Shown here piece after piece: positions 33,798-46,618 of a stretch of 64,000 nucleotides of DNA (the first letter of the stretch is position 1; each line of letters starts with the position of its first letter). The translations under genes were made by a program, and so were the position numbers. Where the stretch lies: NCBI RefSeq assembly GCF_001625195.1, contig NC_054391.1:5715157-5779156 (forward strand), read 5' to 3'. The notes beneath the pieces are model-generated. The model was not told the DNA's origin. It searched no databases and saw only the letters and a program-made list of their open reading frames with translations. The DNA is from Drechmeria coniospora. Its lineage: Eukaryota > Ascomycota > Sordariomycetes > Hypocreales > Ophiocordycipitaceae.

Positions 33798-36700
33798 ATG
33801 AAGCCGGCACTCGACCCCGTGCCGCCGCGAAAAGACTTTTCCCACCCGCAATCCTCACCCGAGCCCGTCGATCAGCATGCCAAACTAAGTGCAACGCCGT
33901 CGACGACGCTGGCACCGGACGCTGGAGAAAAGGACAAGCCGCTGCCGCCGCCGCCGCCTTCCAAGGAAACCTTGCACCCCATCGCCATGACCGGGTCGGA
34001 CGTGGCACCGTGCACGGCCCTGACACCTACCGCGGGAACATCTCTGGTTCCCGTCACCAAACGACGTCCGCACCCGGACAAGACCATTCCCCGGGTCAAG
34101 GGAAGTGCCGACGGCGATCGAAGCGATGTCGCCCCCGACGGCACCTCGGCTGGTCGCGAGGGGCGCCAGTTTGCCGTTTCCAACGTCGGGAACAATGGGA
34201 GGATTTACCTGAGGTACGCTCGTTCCATTCTCCATCGCTGTCTGGCCAACTTTTTGAGCCCGCGTGGTGTCAACCAGGGCCCGGGGGAGAGGGGGAGGGG
34301 GAGGGGGTGGTCTCACCTTGACGTTTCGGCCAAATCTGGGGTAGTTTCCATCGTGTGGGGGAAGGGGACTAGATGTCAACAGCCGAAGATTCGATCGGAA
34401 TGCTGACGCAGCCATCGCCAGGCCTTCGCTTCGCCCAAGCCATCAGCGCTGCCCTCAGCCGGCGTTTTTGTTTCCCGTCACGCCGCCCGGCACCGGAGGC
34501 TTGGATCAGACCGATCCGGGCAGGGAGAAATGGAGCGGCAAGAAAACGCTCGCAGAGCTGGCGTCGAGCCCCTGGACGTCCGGGCCGCGGCCGAACATCT
34601 CCTCTCCCCACGCCCAGCCTTATTGTCTTCGAGACTCCCAAGCTCTCCACGGACCGACGAGGCCACGACGGGCCATGTCGGAGAGTACCATCCACGAGCT
34701 CAATGCCGTCCACGACGCCGATCCAGATGCCTTCAAGGCCCCCGCACCCAAGCCGACGGAAGACAAACGGCCGCGAACCATGGACGACTTGGATGCCGCC
34801 GCCGCCGCGCCGCTGCTGAACATCAGCATCCCCTCTTGGCGCATCGGAACACCCAGGTTCACGTTGAAAGGGACGCCCGTCATTCGAGGCACCTCGTACG
34901 CGCCGACGGAAGATTTCCGATCCAGCAGCGCCTCGCTCTTCGGCCTGCCCGTCCATGCCTATCCTCCACCACCCTTGCCCTTCTCGACCCAGCGAGGCGC
35001 CTCTGGCCTACCCTCGCCCCGTCTTGGAGCCTTGGCGAGATTGACGTACGTGCTCGCCCACCCAGCCGTCATCGAGCCGTCAATGTTCTCCTACTTGACC
35101 TTCAAACCCACCTGCGACGATCCGGCTCTCGTCAAATATTCCCCCTCCGGCACCGTGACCGCCGCCACCCCTCCACGCCTGGTGGCGGAGATCACCTCGC
35201 CGAGCTTCCTCGACTACGAACTCATTTCCGATTTTTTCCTCACTTTCCGGTCCTTTTTGGAGCCTCGTGACCTGCTTCGCATGCTCGTCGCTCGACTCAG
35301 GTGGGCCTTGAGCCGCACCGACGAGGTCGGCATGGTCGTTCGCGTCCGCACCTTTGTCGCCATCCGGCACTGGATCTTGAACTACTTCACCGACGATTTC
35401 CTCCTCGACTTGAGCCTGCGCCTAATGTTCTGCAACCTGCTCAACGAGTTTTTCGCCGAGCTGTCCCAAGAAACCTCCAGCCGCAAGGTTCAGCTAAAGA
35501 TACTTGGCGAGCTCAAGAAGTGCTGGCGACGCGTCTGCGCCCAGTTCTGGGACGGTCCCGATTTCGATGACCTCCGAGACCCCGAGATTCCCATTGCTCC
35601 CGGCGGCCTTTTTGGAAATAGAGACCCCAACCCCCACCACGACGCCGGTTCGTGGGCCGGGGAGGGCGTCGAGCCACGCCGGCCGGACGAGCTCGCCCGC
35701 CTGACGAACGCCTCGGCTGATTCCACGAGCCATTATGCGGACGCTCCTCGGACTGCCAATCCCATCGGAGACTTTATCATCTTGGGAAACCGACCGGGCA
35801 CGCCCGACGATCAGGCCGTCGCCGAGAACGAAGCCGGCTCACCACGGAGCTTGGCCAGCGTCGACGTCGTCTCCTGCTCGCTTCCGGGCAAGGCCATCAA
35901 AGCGGCCAACCTGAACGCGGCGCACCCGATGGCTGCGCACCCCGTCACTTCAACCGCGGTCAACAACGGATCCGCCCAAGTGGCGACGACTCCGAAGGCT
36001 CTCACGGGGAAACGGGTCCGTCCGCGTCAGGCCCACAAGCGCAGCAACAGCTTCAGCGATTCGCTTCGGGAGCACGGCTCCGACAAATCATCATCTCACG
36101 ACCAGGACTTTTCGACCTTGTTGCCATCGGCAGGCAGTTTGGTCCGCGGGAACCTGCTTCCGCCTTCGCAGCCCTATATTGACTTTGATCCGCTCGGTCC
36201 GCATGACGGCAACCACCGGCAGACGACGATTTGCCAATCCCCAGGCCGTGGTCTCGGTCGTAGGCCTTCTGGCGGTGCCATGTCCGGATATGGCATGAAG
36301 AAACTACTCGGCGGTGTCCGCCGCGTCCTGCGTACGCGCGCGCCGGGCGTTTCCCCTACGCAAGCCGACTTCCTGGCCGCTTCTCGCACAGGGATGCACG
36401 GCGCCGCCGCGACGAACCGCCTTCCTGCCTCTGCCGTCGTTCCGCAGGATCTTCGGCGGCAACATGGTGGCCGTCCACCCGTGCGTATCGACCTGCTCGG
36501 CGCCGCCGTTGCCGAGGACTTCAAAAAGGCCGTCCGCGACGAGGAGGCTGCGGCTGAGGCGGAACGGCTCGCCGCGATGGCGTCGCAACCTTCCGTGTCC
36601 CCCCTGGGAGGTCCTCATCACTACTCGGCTGCTCGGATGGACTCGAGCATTTTCGACAACGTCCGTCGGCACCGCAAGCTGAGGACCGTGGTCAGCGATA

Positions 36701-39276
36701 TGGGAATCACCGTAGGCAGCAAGTCCATCGTTATTGTCGACGACACCGTTCCCTTTGCCATGAACTCGCCTCAACATCGAGGCCTCGCCACCGCGAACCA
36801 GGCCATCGACGCGTTGGCGGATACCTTCATGAACAACGCAGCGGATCCAACCCCCCCAAACACGCCCCCGGCCAACTTTGCCGAGCCATCCACGCCGCGA
36901 CGGCAATCGCATCTCGTCAACACGCACGTCCGTAGACCGGACTTCAACGCTGATGCTCTGCCGCCCTTCATCCCGGACCTGGCGACTTTGGAGAGCAGCA
37001 GGGCCTCGGAAGATATGCCTCGTCCTTCACTATCCTTGATCTGTCGTCGTACGAGGCACCCGCTCTCGGCTGGAGGGTCTCTCAGAATGCATAGGAAGAC
37101 CCGATCGGCCGCAACACTTACCTCCATGAGCTCCGTCTTTCGCCGCCGACACAACTCGTTCAGCAGCGGTGTTCTACCTCCATCGACCCTGCGAAGCCTT
37201 GGCACATCCGCTGGCTCGGGTGAATCTGCCATGGAACCGGGCTCCGAGATATCAATGCCTGCACCCCTTCGTGTGCTGAGAAGGAGACCTGGCGGTGATC
37301 TCAGATCAGCCACAAACGTGGGGGACCTTGATCGAGGGTCCCTGAGGCGGCCACAGTCCGTCGGATCCTTGCAGACGTACGCCGAATCCGTCCGTGGCTC
37401 GCTTCTAATCTATCCTAGTCCGAAGCCGTCAGATCAACGGCTAGAAACCGGCCTCGCGCCTGGCAATGGTGTCGACGTCCGCTGTCATGCAAAGGTGGAT
37501 GGGAACTCGGCAAAGCGGAACCTGCCGTTCTTCCGAACTTGCTCCTCCAAGCCTGCGATGCGTCCTTCCTTTGAGAAAGAGGCCCAGATGTTAGCTCAGA
37601 TACCCGACGACGAGGACGGCGGCGGAATAGAGTGTGCCCTGGCGAAGCTCGAGGGAAAATACGAAAAGAAGGTGGCTCCGGCACCGGCAAAGCCATTGAA
37701 CCCTGATGCCGATGTTCGACCACAAGAGCGGAGGCCTGATCCAATGCGCGTGGTGCACGAATCCCAGGAGAGCCCAGTTGGCCATCGTTCTCATCATCGG
37801 AACGAACCCGAGCCGGGCCGAACAGGAGCTCGCCATGCTGACTCTTTTCCCTCCGCACGCTCAGAAGAGTCCTATTGTTCCATCCCCCTACTGGAAAGAG
37901 GGCTTACTGACGACGGCGGAAGCCGAGCTCAGACAATGCAGTGGACGGATCGCTCGATCTTGCACGCCTCCGATGACGACGACTCTCTCGCCGAAATGGT
38001 CAAGGACGTCGACAGAGCTGGGCAGGACGCCGCTCAGCATTTGTCATTCGATTTCATCCAAAAGACGGATAGCATCAAGAGGATAAGTACTGGCATGACA
38101 GTTCCGTCCGATACCGGGGGCCAATCGTTTCTAGATGACGATAGCGCAGACGGCATCGATCTCTCTTCCGAGATTCCTGGACGAGTTGGCAATAAAATGG
38201 ATGCCCTGCTGGACAGTTATCGGCCTCCCGATGATCGTATCCCCTCGCTGGCAACGTCACGGGCCTCTGCGCACCAATTGACGCTTATCCAGGCACTGGC
38301 AATGTCTCCACAACTCTATGGCAGCTTCGACACTCGGTCCTGGGCCAAGAAGCCACCTTCTATGCCGAATTTGAGTCAGGTTTTCCCGCAAAGCGGACAT
38401 CACCTCGCCCCTTACCCGTCTATTGACCCAAGGAGACCTATTCCTGAGAGTTCAAAGGCCGACGTGTGTCACATTCGCAAGTACTCGGTTCATATGCCGT
38501 TCATCCTGGCCTTTGGTTCGGATATCCTCGCTCAGCAGTTTACATTGATCGAGAAGGACGCGCTGAATGAGATTGACTGGAAGGAATTGATGGACATGAA
38601 CTGGAAGAACAAGGCTGGCTGCGACTCCCGTTCATGGGTTGAATTTCTGCGCAACAGCGACGCCCATGGTGTCGAGGTGGTGATTGCGCGGTTTAATATC
38701 ATGGTTAAATGGGCCATCTCCGAAATCGTGCTCACGCAACACGCCGAAGAACGGGCCAGATGCATCATCAAACTCATCCACATTGCCTCTCACTGCCGGC
38801 GGTACCGCAACTTTGCCACGCTGGCACAGCTGACCATTGCCTTGTCCAGCAACGAGGTGTCTCGGCTGAGCAAGACGTGGGAGTTGGTGCCGGCGCACGA
38901 CGTCAAGACGCTAGACAGCCTCGAGGCGTTGGTGACGCCGACGCGCAACTTTCACGCGATCCGGGCCGAGATGGAGATGGGCTCTGATGCCGGGTGCATC
39001 CCGTTCGTAGGCATCTACACGCACGATCTTCTTTTTAATGCCCAACGACCCTCGGAGATTGTCGGCTCGCCCAGCACCGCCCCGCTGGTCAACTTTGAGC
39101 GTTGCCGCATCGGCGCTGCCGTCGTCAAGACCCTCCTCCGTCTCCTCGAGGCCAGCACGAGATACAGCTTCATGCCGATCGAGGGGATTACCGAACGCTG
39201 TCTCTGGATTGGCGCACTCAGTGACGAGGAAATAAGAGAACATTCAAAGAGCTTGGAACCGGCAAGCTGCTCATGA
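33798..39276 (+). CDS. LTE1: LTE1-type Ras-family guanine nucleotide exchange factor
   Basis: CDC25-homology GEF; yeast Lte1 promotes mitotic exit and cell polarity. Exons are 33798..34213 and 34422..39276, giving 1756 aa. The 208-nt intron has a GCTGAC branch site, and splicing yields GRIYLRPSLRPSHQ followed by FPVTPPGTGGLD, as I recall from filamentous-fungal Lte1. The RasGEF N-terminal domain starts near residue 394 (LAEITSPSFLDYELISDFFLTFRSFL). A disordered, Ser/Pro-rich middle of ~950 residues follows. The catalytic RasGEF domain lies from about residue 1485 to 1740 (QQFTLIEKDALNEIDWKELMD, EIVLTQHAEERARCIIKLIHIA, CIPFVGIYTHDLLF). The second exon is an unusually long uninterrupted frame. 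The intron contains a G-rich tract at 34283-34310. Confidence 0.93.
34283..34310 (+). other. G-rich tract inside the LTE1 intron
   Basis: Four runs of five or four G, each separated by one to two bases, sit on the sense strand of the intron 34214..34421. The intron RNA could form a quadruplex. Confidence 0.65.
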
Positions 39277-40245
39277 CTCTGGCGCCTGCCAACAACGTGC
39301 TTCTGCAACCGATTCACACCATCTTTATCGTACAAAACGAAAGATGAGCTTCAGGACACAGGAGCTCGTCATGCGCCTTTTACAAACACCTTCAAAATCT
39401 TGGCATTGCGTCGGAACGGATTTGCCCTGCATTTGCTACCTCCCCCCCACCCCCTCTCCTTTTTCTGTTGTAGACCTTTAGGAAAAACAAGACGGTTTTG
39501 CCAGTGTGGTAAACTGACATGGAGGAAGGTCATGCCGTGATAGAGAAAAGATATGAGGAACAGCGGGGAAATGGATACCAGGTTTCCTTTCAGTTATTGC
39601 GCGCGGCTTCTTATCTCTCATTCCCTTCGGATCGAATGTTCGTTATCTGGGCCTCGCCACCTACGATACCCATCCATCATCTTTGCATTAGCTGGGCGTG
39701 TTGGAGAAGCCGGAAAGCACGCGCCTGTATATTGGATTCCGGTCAAGCCACTGGTGCTATGTGAATACAATTTTGGGACGGGTTAAGATGGCACAATCAT
39801 TCAGGAGCCTACTGTATAGACGAGCGACTACAAACTTGATAGATGCTAGATGCTGAGCGTTCACGACAAACACAGGACAAGACCACACCCGCAGGGATGT
39901 CGTGACTGATTTTTGGTTGTAAATGTTACTTTTTTGGCCATTGTGAATGAATGTCACATGGATGGCTATTTTGCTTCACGCAACTAACACGTCTTGGAAA
40001 CCATGGCGGGGTGACGGTCAAGTCCACCCCATTGCTGGCACAGGGCTTTCCCTCGTCCCTACATCCGCTGGGCACTCAGGAGGCGAGCGCCCAACGAAGA
40101 CAGAGCCGAGTATCTTTCCCTCATAAGTGCCACCAAGTCAACCCGAGTCCAGAACAGCATATGCAAGCCTGGGAATGCCTCCGATGACCAGTAACCATCA
40201 CCAATTCGGCGCAGCGTCAACGGAGCCGCCTAAGGCACCAGAACC
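39277..40245. other. Convergent intergenic region LTE1/RPS0
   Basis: 3' flanks of two convergent genes. An A/T-richer stretch near 39740-39960 is the likely 3' UTR and terminator zone. I see no GTAC enrichment and no supported gene. Confidence 0.55.
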
Positions 40246-41236
40246 CTACCACTGGGATTCCTTGGCGGCCTCGTTGGCCCACTCGCCAGTCTGGCCAGAG
40301 GCGGCCCACTCGCCGCCCTCAGCACCGTCCCAGCCAGGAGCGGCAGTGGCGCCGGTGAAGGTGCCGGCAGCGGGAGCAGCGTCCCAGTCACCAGCGGCAG
40401 GGGCACCGGTCTCGATGGCAGCAGGGCCCTCCTCCTCGGCGCCAGCAGCCTTCTCATCCTCGGCCTTCTCCTCGGCCTCAGCCTCGGGGTCGCGGTCTAT
40501 CCGTGCGAGTCAGTAGGCTGAAGGGGCACATGGAACAAAACAGAAGCACATACAGAAGTACAGATCGGGCATGACGTCCCAAGGAGTCTCGCGGTTGTAG
40601 ATTGTGCCGCGGAGGCGAAGGACCTCACGGGCAAGCAGCCACCAGACGGTACCGATGGCGTTGCGACCCTTGTTGTTGGTAGGGATGGCAACGTCAACAT
40701 ACTCGGTGGGCGAGTCGGTGTCGCAGAGGGCGATGACGGGGATGTTGACGTAGCTGGCCTCCTTGATCGCCTGGGCGTCGGTGCGGGGGTCGGTGACGAT
40801 GATGAGGCGAGGCTCCTTGAACGAGCGGGTGATGTAGTTGGTGAAGCTACCGGGGGTGAAGCGACCGGCGATGGAAGAGGCACCGGTGTGGGCGGCAAAC
40901 TTCAGGACGGCACGCTGGCCGTAAGGACGGGCAGAGATGACGCAAATGTCGGCGGGGTTGTCGATGGCGACGATGATGCGGGCGGCGAGGACAATCTTCT
41001 CCCTTGAAGCCCGTTAGCGTCTCGAACTGTCGCCAACCAACCCCCGGACAATGCAGCTACACATACCAGGTCTTGCCAATGTTGATCACGTTGACACCGT
41101 CGGCGCGAGTCTTCCAGAGGTAGGGCTCCATGTGCACCTGCAAGTTCTTGCTGCCGAGGTGGGTCTGGGCAGCCAGGAGCATCTCAATGTCCTGGCTGGT
41201 GGCATTGAGGACGGACGGCAGACTGGAGGGAGCCAT
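40246..41236 (-). CDS. RPS0: 40S ribosomal protein S0 (uS2)
   Basis: Structural protein of the small cytosolic ribosomal subunit, needed for 40S assembly; homologue of human RPSA. Exons are 41236..41067, 41002..40554 and 40496..40246, giving 289 aa. Landmarks in order: [45 protein letters not shown] (across intron 1), [50 protein letters not shown] and [24 protein letters not shown]. The acidic/Ala-Glu tail ends in DWDAAPAAG and [13 protein letters not shown], typical of fungal S0. Introns are GT-AG. Head-to-head with the mitochondrial uS15m gene. Confidence 0.97.
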
Positions 41237-41664
41237 CTTGACTTGTTATCTTGCGAAAGACGGGGGGAGGTTGGGCTGACGAAGGACGTGAAGTTGTTGA
41301 TGCTGTTCGTGCAGGTCTCAAAAAGTTCGCGAGCCTCAGGAAATACGAAAATGTGTGTGGTGGGAGCCCTGAGTGCGCTTGCGCGAATGGGGACTAGCGC
41401 GGAAGGGCGATGTCGAGCTGCGCAGCGGCGACGAAGTAGCACGTGACGGGGAGCGCTAGTCCTGTCTAAGTTACAAGCAAGTTGCTAACTGTCAGTAATG
41501 TGTTTAAGTAAGCAAGTACGTGTGGGGAGGCCGGTTCAGGACTGTCTAGGCGGACAGGGACAGGAGGACTGTCTAGGCCTGGAAATTTTGAAGGGTTGAT
41601 GCTGGCGACGACTCGTCCCCTGTAGTGCTTGCATCACCAGGATATCTGCTTCGCAGACTCAGCC
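41237..41664. promoter_or_regulatory. Shared divergent promoter region RPS0/uS15m
   Basis: The 428 bp between the start codons of a cytosolic and a mitochondrial ribosomal-protein gene. I see no obvious TATA box. The GACTGTCTAGGC word near 41540 recurs near 41568 and could be a small regulatory repeat. Confidence 0.5.
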
Positions 41665-42672
41665 ATGCGCCCCCGATTAGAGGTTCTGCAGCGCCTAGGC
41701 GCGGTCAACCGTAAGGCAACAGTTCCCATCTACGACGCTCGTGACTAATTGTCTTTCCCAGGCTGCCTTCGGCCAGTGACCTCGACACCGACGCCGAGCT
41801 TCCTCCCCGTGATGCAAACGGCCAACCTTTCGCTGCGAGAAAAGAAGCGAAAGGCCAAGCAGGACCCGTACAAGTGGGCTCAAGCACAACAGCGCAAGAA
41901 TGCAAACTTGAAGCGGAGAGAGCAGCTGCAGAAGCAGCGTGACGAGGCCTGGGGCGACCCGGTTTGGGGCAAGACGACACCCTTCCTCGAGTCGCTCGAC
42001 TCGGCCGGCCAAGAGAGCTCCAGCATGGTGCCCAAGGATGCCAGCGGTAACCTTCTCGCGGAACCGCACGACCTGCCAACAACTCCCGGGCTGCGAAACC
42101 ATTTCCTGACAGATGCCGAGTTGGAGGATGCCGCCAAGCATGCCTACGCCCTTACGAAGCCCATGGTGGGCGTCGTCGAGTCGCAGATGGACCCCGCGAC
42201 GGAGGAGGAGAGGAAGAAGCTGCACGACCAGAAACACCACAAAGCACTCGATGCCCTGCGGCGGATAACGTCGCTGCGCAACGGCAGTGCGCAGGATCGG
42301 CTCCACGCGAACGTGCGGCGCATCGTCGACGAGTTTGGTCGGCACAAGACGGATAAATTCTTAGAACCTAAGCCGTTGTCCATCTCACCGAACACCACGC
42401 CAATGCCTGGGCGGGCGGGCCCGGACACGGGCAGCTCCGAGGTTCAGATTGCCATCCTCACGGCCAAGATCCGAGCCTTGGGCAAAGCTTTGGAAATCAA
42501 CCGAGGGTACAAAGATGTGCATAATAAGAGGAACCTGAGGTTGCTGGTACACCGCCGCCAGAAGCTGCTCGCCTACATGGAGAGAAAGGAGAGGGGCAGC
42601 GGGCGTTGGACCCATATGCTCGAAAAGTTGGGCCTCACGCCGGCGACATGGAAAGGACAAATCAGCCTCTAG
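41665..42672 (+). CDS. MRPS28: Mitochondrial small-subunit ribosomal protein uS15m (MRPS28)
   Basis: Component of the 37S mitochondrial ribosome, imported into the matrix. Exons are 41665..41710 and 41762..42672, giving 318 aa. The 51-nt intron is GT-AG, and the join reads GAVNRCLRPVTSTPTPSF, a basic, Ser/Thr-rich presequence. It continues with ANLSLREKKRKAKQDPYKWAQ and NANLKRREQLQ. The S15 domain lies at about residues 235-295 (GSSEVQIAILTAKIRALGKAL, KDVHNKRNLRLLVHRRQKLLAYM). A long N-terminal extension before the S15 core is usual for the fungal mitochondrial form. Its stop codon is only 159 bp from that of the convergent VMA6. Confidence 0.92.
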
Positions 42673-42831
42673 GAATGTATAGTGTAGCATTATCCTCGTG
42701 TGTATGTACGGTATCAAGCCATCGGGGAACAAACGATTCCCACAGTCATCTTCGCCATGTACGCCAAGCCCTTCAAATCTTTACCCTGCAACTACCCTCC
42801 GGCGAGCGTCGAACCGAGGTTTGAGGCTAGG

Positions 42832-44110
42832 CTAGAACACGCTGATGAAGTTGCCGATGCGATCCTTTTGATTCTGGGCGATGCACTCCGCGATCCAAGT
42901 GATGTTGCGAATTTCCTGCTTGCTGTCAGTGGCGTGCCTCGAGGGGAGAGCTTATTGCCAGCGGCACATTCCGTACCTGTTCTCGCAGTTTCACCCAAGC
43001 GTATACAATGGCGTAGGTGAACTGGCGGGTAAAAGCACTCTTTGAAATTTCCATCTCCTTCTGGTAGAACATGTCTTCCAATGTCCTGCCGTCGGAGGAA
43101 CCGCCGCCCATGTTACCAGGGCCGGAGGTGCCGCCGAGAGAAGCGCTCTCGAAGAAAGTCTTGTAGTCGTGGACGCCATCGACAGCCAGACGTACACCTT
43201 CCGGATCCTCGGCCCGAGAGAGCATCAAGGTTCCGTCGGGGTACAGCTTACCAAAGTTTGGGTAGAGCTTCTTGCGATCTGCTTTGCTCAACTCGGTTCC
43301 GAAGGAATTGAGGGTGATGTTGATGGCTCGCCGGTCGGCCTCGAACTCGAGAATCTCGGACATGACCTCGGCGGTCGGAGTTCCCGCCATGTCGGGGTGG
43401 GTGTTGACAAACTTGTAGAAATCCTCCAGGTAATTCTTGTACAGGGTGTTGCGCACGATCTCAATGTTGAGCTCATCCAGATCCTGGTGGCTGAGGCTGC
43501 CCTTGAAGTAAGGGGCGAGCGGGGTCTCTATGAGGACGCTGTTGTAGAGCTCCTCGATGTTGGTGGCAACGCACAGGACTGGCATCGTCTCGAACCAGCC
43601 GAGAGGGTGGCATCGCTCGAGAAGTTCCCGGGTATCTCGTTCGTGCAGCGTCCCTGTGATGAGAAGTGCGACGTTGTCGATCATGTAGCCGTAGGTGACG
43701 TAGTCCATGAAGGTCGCCAAGGACCCGACGGCGTTGGCACGGACATAGCGGAATTCCGAAATGAGCTTATCAGTGGTCTTGGATGCCAGGATAGACGTCG
43801 ACGGGTTCGGGGGGAGGGAGGCGAGGAAGTCGCCGTAAGCAGGACCGAGCTGCAGCTTCAGGTCTATCATCAAGCATCAAACGAGTGAGCACAGGACGAT
43901 GGGGACAATACGGATGGCTTTGAACGTGACATACCATCGATGGTCTCGCACTGCGTTAGGTTGTTGTAGGCTGGACTCGTGAGAAGGCCGTTGCGGTACC
44001 CTCGAACGATGCCTTCGACGTAGCTGGGTTTCGTCAGCAAGCTGGGAGGTGGTTTACGTTCCGAGGAGCTGGGCGCACCCGTTGTTCACGTTGAAGTAAA
44101 GACCTTCCAT
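42832..44110 (-). CDS. VMA6: V-type H+-ATPase subunit d (Vma6)
   Basis: Subunit d of the V0 sector links the central stalk to the c-ring of the vacuolar proton pump. Exons are 44110..44079, 44023..43935, 43863..42977 and 42915..42832, giving 363 aa. Motifs: [20 protein letters not shown] (across intron 1), [22 protein letters not shown] (across intron 2), [62 protein letters not shown], and after the last intron [24 protein letters not shown] at the C-terminus. All three introns are GT-AG and 55-71 nt. Cytosolic face of the vacuolar membrane. Confidence 0.97.
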
Positions 44111-44699
44111 CTTCGCCTACCGGTCTTCTTCAGGGCGTGGAAGATAATGAGCAGCCGCGGAGCAGAGAGCGTTAGGGTGTGCCGGTGCTCCGTTCCGTCG
44201 TTGATCGATGAGCCTCACTCAACGCAGGTCCGTCGCTTGGTTGGGATCATGGAAGGGACGTTTCTGGTACACCTAGTGTATGAATGTCCGAATTGGTAGG
44301 TGTACTTGGACGGATACCTTTACGTAATGCAGCTGAGTGGGGAGCATTGGCGGACTTTCGTAGCGCCGATGGCCGATTTGCACAACCCAAGTATTACTGC
44401 ATGTACGTAAGTACTTACGGAGTGCAGTAAGTACATGTACAGTATACTTACAGTAGTATGTACAGTAAGTACATGTATTACTTAGTAAGCAGGTACGTCC
44501 CTGTCAAGGTGAAGAAGCAAAGGCAAAGGATAAAGGGCCAATTTTTTTTAAGTGGGACCGGTTTTGGCTCCTGGTCTAATAAAAAAAATCCTGCAAACTC
44601 CATCGTCCTTGCGCACAACATTAGCAATTGCGTCCACGAGAGGAAGTTGACGCCAATCGACCCGTGCAAGTGCTCTGGAGAGACCGCCAACTGCCCAAA
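44111..44699. promoter_or_regulatory. Divergent intergenic region VMA6/NOP58
   Basis: A 589-bp head-to-head space containing a small GTAC-rich patch at about 44275-44480 that includes TTACGGAGT. The poly-T and poly-A stretches near 44543 and 44580 are promoter-like. No gene. Confidence 0.5.
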
Positions 44700-46618
44700 A
44701 TGTCTCTCTTCGTCCTTGCCGAGACGCCTGCGGGGTGAGTGCAGCTGCTCTTCCGTCGCTTATTCGGCGGCCGAAACAGAATGCTAACTGTCTTCAGCTA
44801 CGGTCTTTTCAAGGCTGCGGACAAGAAGTTGTTCAAGAATGACAGTCTCGCCGCCGAGCTCGGGCGACCAGAGAAGCTCGTCGAGATGTAAGGACAACAA
44901 GGCGTGGCGAACGGAACGATGGTGGAATGAAGGACGAGCCACTGACCAGTTGCTGCAGGCTCAAGCTGAAAAAATTCGTCAAATTCGACAGCGCCGCCAT
45001 GGCTCTCGAGGAGGCCGCTTCGCTGAAGGAGGGCAAGGTCCCGACGCTGCTCAACTCGCTGCTCGAGGATCTCAAGGCCGAGAAGAAGGCTTCCCTCGCC
45101 GTTGCCGACACCAAGCTCGGCACGTCCATCTCGAACTTGCCGCAGCTGAACATCACGCCCGTCTGCGGCTCCAACACGATGGATGTCTTCCGAGGCATTC
45201 GCGAGCACCTGCCGTCCCTCATCCCCGGCCTCCTCCAGGAGAACATTGACCGGATGGCGCTCGGCCTCTCGCACTCGATCTCGCGCCACAAGCTCAAGTT
45301 CTCGGTGGACAAGATCGACTCGATGATCATCCAGGCGGTCCGGCTCATCGACGACATGGACAAGGACCTCAACGTGTTCGCCATGCGCACCAAGGAGTGG
45401 TACGGCTGGCACTTCCCCGAGCTGGCCAAGATCCTGAACGACAACCTCGCCTACGCGCGGGTCATCATCAAGGCGGGCTTCCGAACGAACATTGCCGAGA
45501 CGGACCTGTCAGAGATCCTTCCGGAGGAGACGGAGGAGGCGGTCAAGAAGGCGGCCGAGGTCAGCATGGGCACGGAGATTGTCGAGGAGGATCTGTTGAA
45601 CATCAAGTCGCTCGCGGAGCAGGTGATGCTCTACACCGAGTACCGAGCACAGCTCTCGTCGTACCTCGAGAGCCGCATGCGCGCCATCGCGCCCAACCTG
45701 ACGGCCCTGGTCGGCTACCTCGTCGGCGCCAGGCTCATCGCCCACACCGGCTCTCTCATGAACCTCGCAAAGGCGCCCAGCTCGACGATCCAGATCCTCG
45801 GCGCCGAGAAGGCGCTCTTCCGTGCTCTCAAGACGAAGCACGACACGCCCAAGTACGGTCTGCTCTACCACTCGTCCCTCATCGGCCAGGCGACGGGACG
45901 CAACAAGGGCAAGATTGCTCGCATGCTGGCGGCCAAGGCGGCGCTCGGCCTCCGCGTCGACGCGCTCGGCAACGACGACGACGAGGCGGACGAGGAGCAG
46001 AAGGCCATGCTCGGCCTCACGAGCCGCATCAAGCTCGAGAATCACCTGCGGAGGCTCGAGGGCAAGCCCTTGCTCCCCAAGGGCACCAACGTGAGCCCCG
46101 CGGGCGACATCCTCGCGCCGGGCCAGTTCACGCTCAAGGAGACGCGCCGATACAACGTCGACGCCGACGGCGTGGCGGACGAGAGCGAGAAGAAGAGCAA
46201 GAAGTCGAAGGGCAAGGGCGAGAAGAAGGCGGAGCAGTCGGACGACGAGGACAAGTCGGACGACGAGGACGACGACGCCGCTCCCGCGACGCCCAAGGTG
46301 GCCAAGCTGTCCAAGGCCGAGTACGAGCGTCTCGCCGAACTGTCGGGGCTGTCGGTCAAGAAGTTCAAGCGGAAGTACGAGCGGGGCGACGTCGAGCTCG
46401 GGGCCGACGGCAAGCCGACGGTGCACAGCAAGAAGGACATGAAGAAGATTCGCAAGGCCGAGGCCAACGGCACGCCGGTGAAGACGAAGACGCCGGTCAA
46501 GGCGGAGCCGGTATCGGACAAGAAGAAGCGCAAGCACGACGACGACGACGACAACGAGGCGGTCGACGCCAAGGCGCTAAAGAAGCAGAAGAAGAAGAAG
46601 CGCCATTCGGAAGCTTGA
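44700..46618 (+). CDS. NOP58: Nucleolar protein NOP58 (box C/D snoRNP core)
   Basis: Core protein of box C/D snoRNPs that guide 2'-O-methylation and pre-rRNA processing. Exons are 44700..44734, 44798..44887 and 44959..46618, giving 594 aa. NOP5NT domain: [24 protein letters not shown] (across intron 1) and [13 protein letters not shown] (across intron 2). The NOSIC/Nop domain holds [33 protein letters not shown] and [32 protein letters not shown]. The C-terminal ~130 residues are alternating acidic and lysine-rich tracts ending in [12 protein letters not shown], the usual KKE/D tail. Introns are GT-AG. Distinguished from NOP56 by its start and by the tail. Confidence 0.96.
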
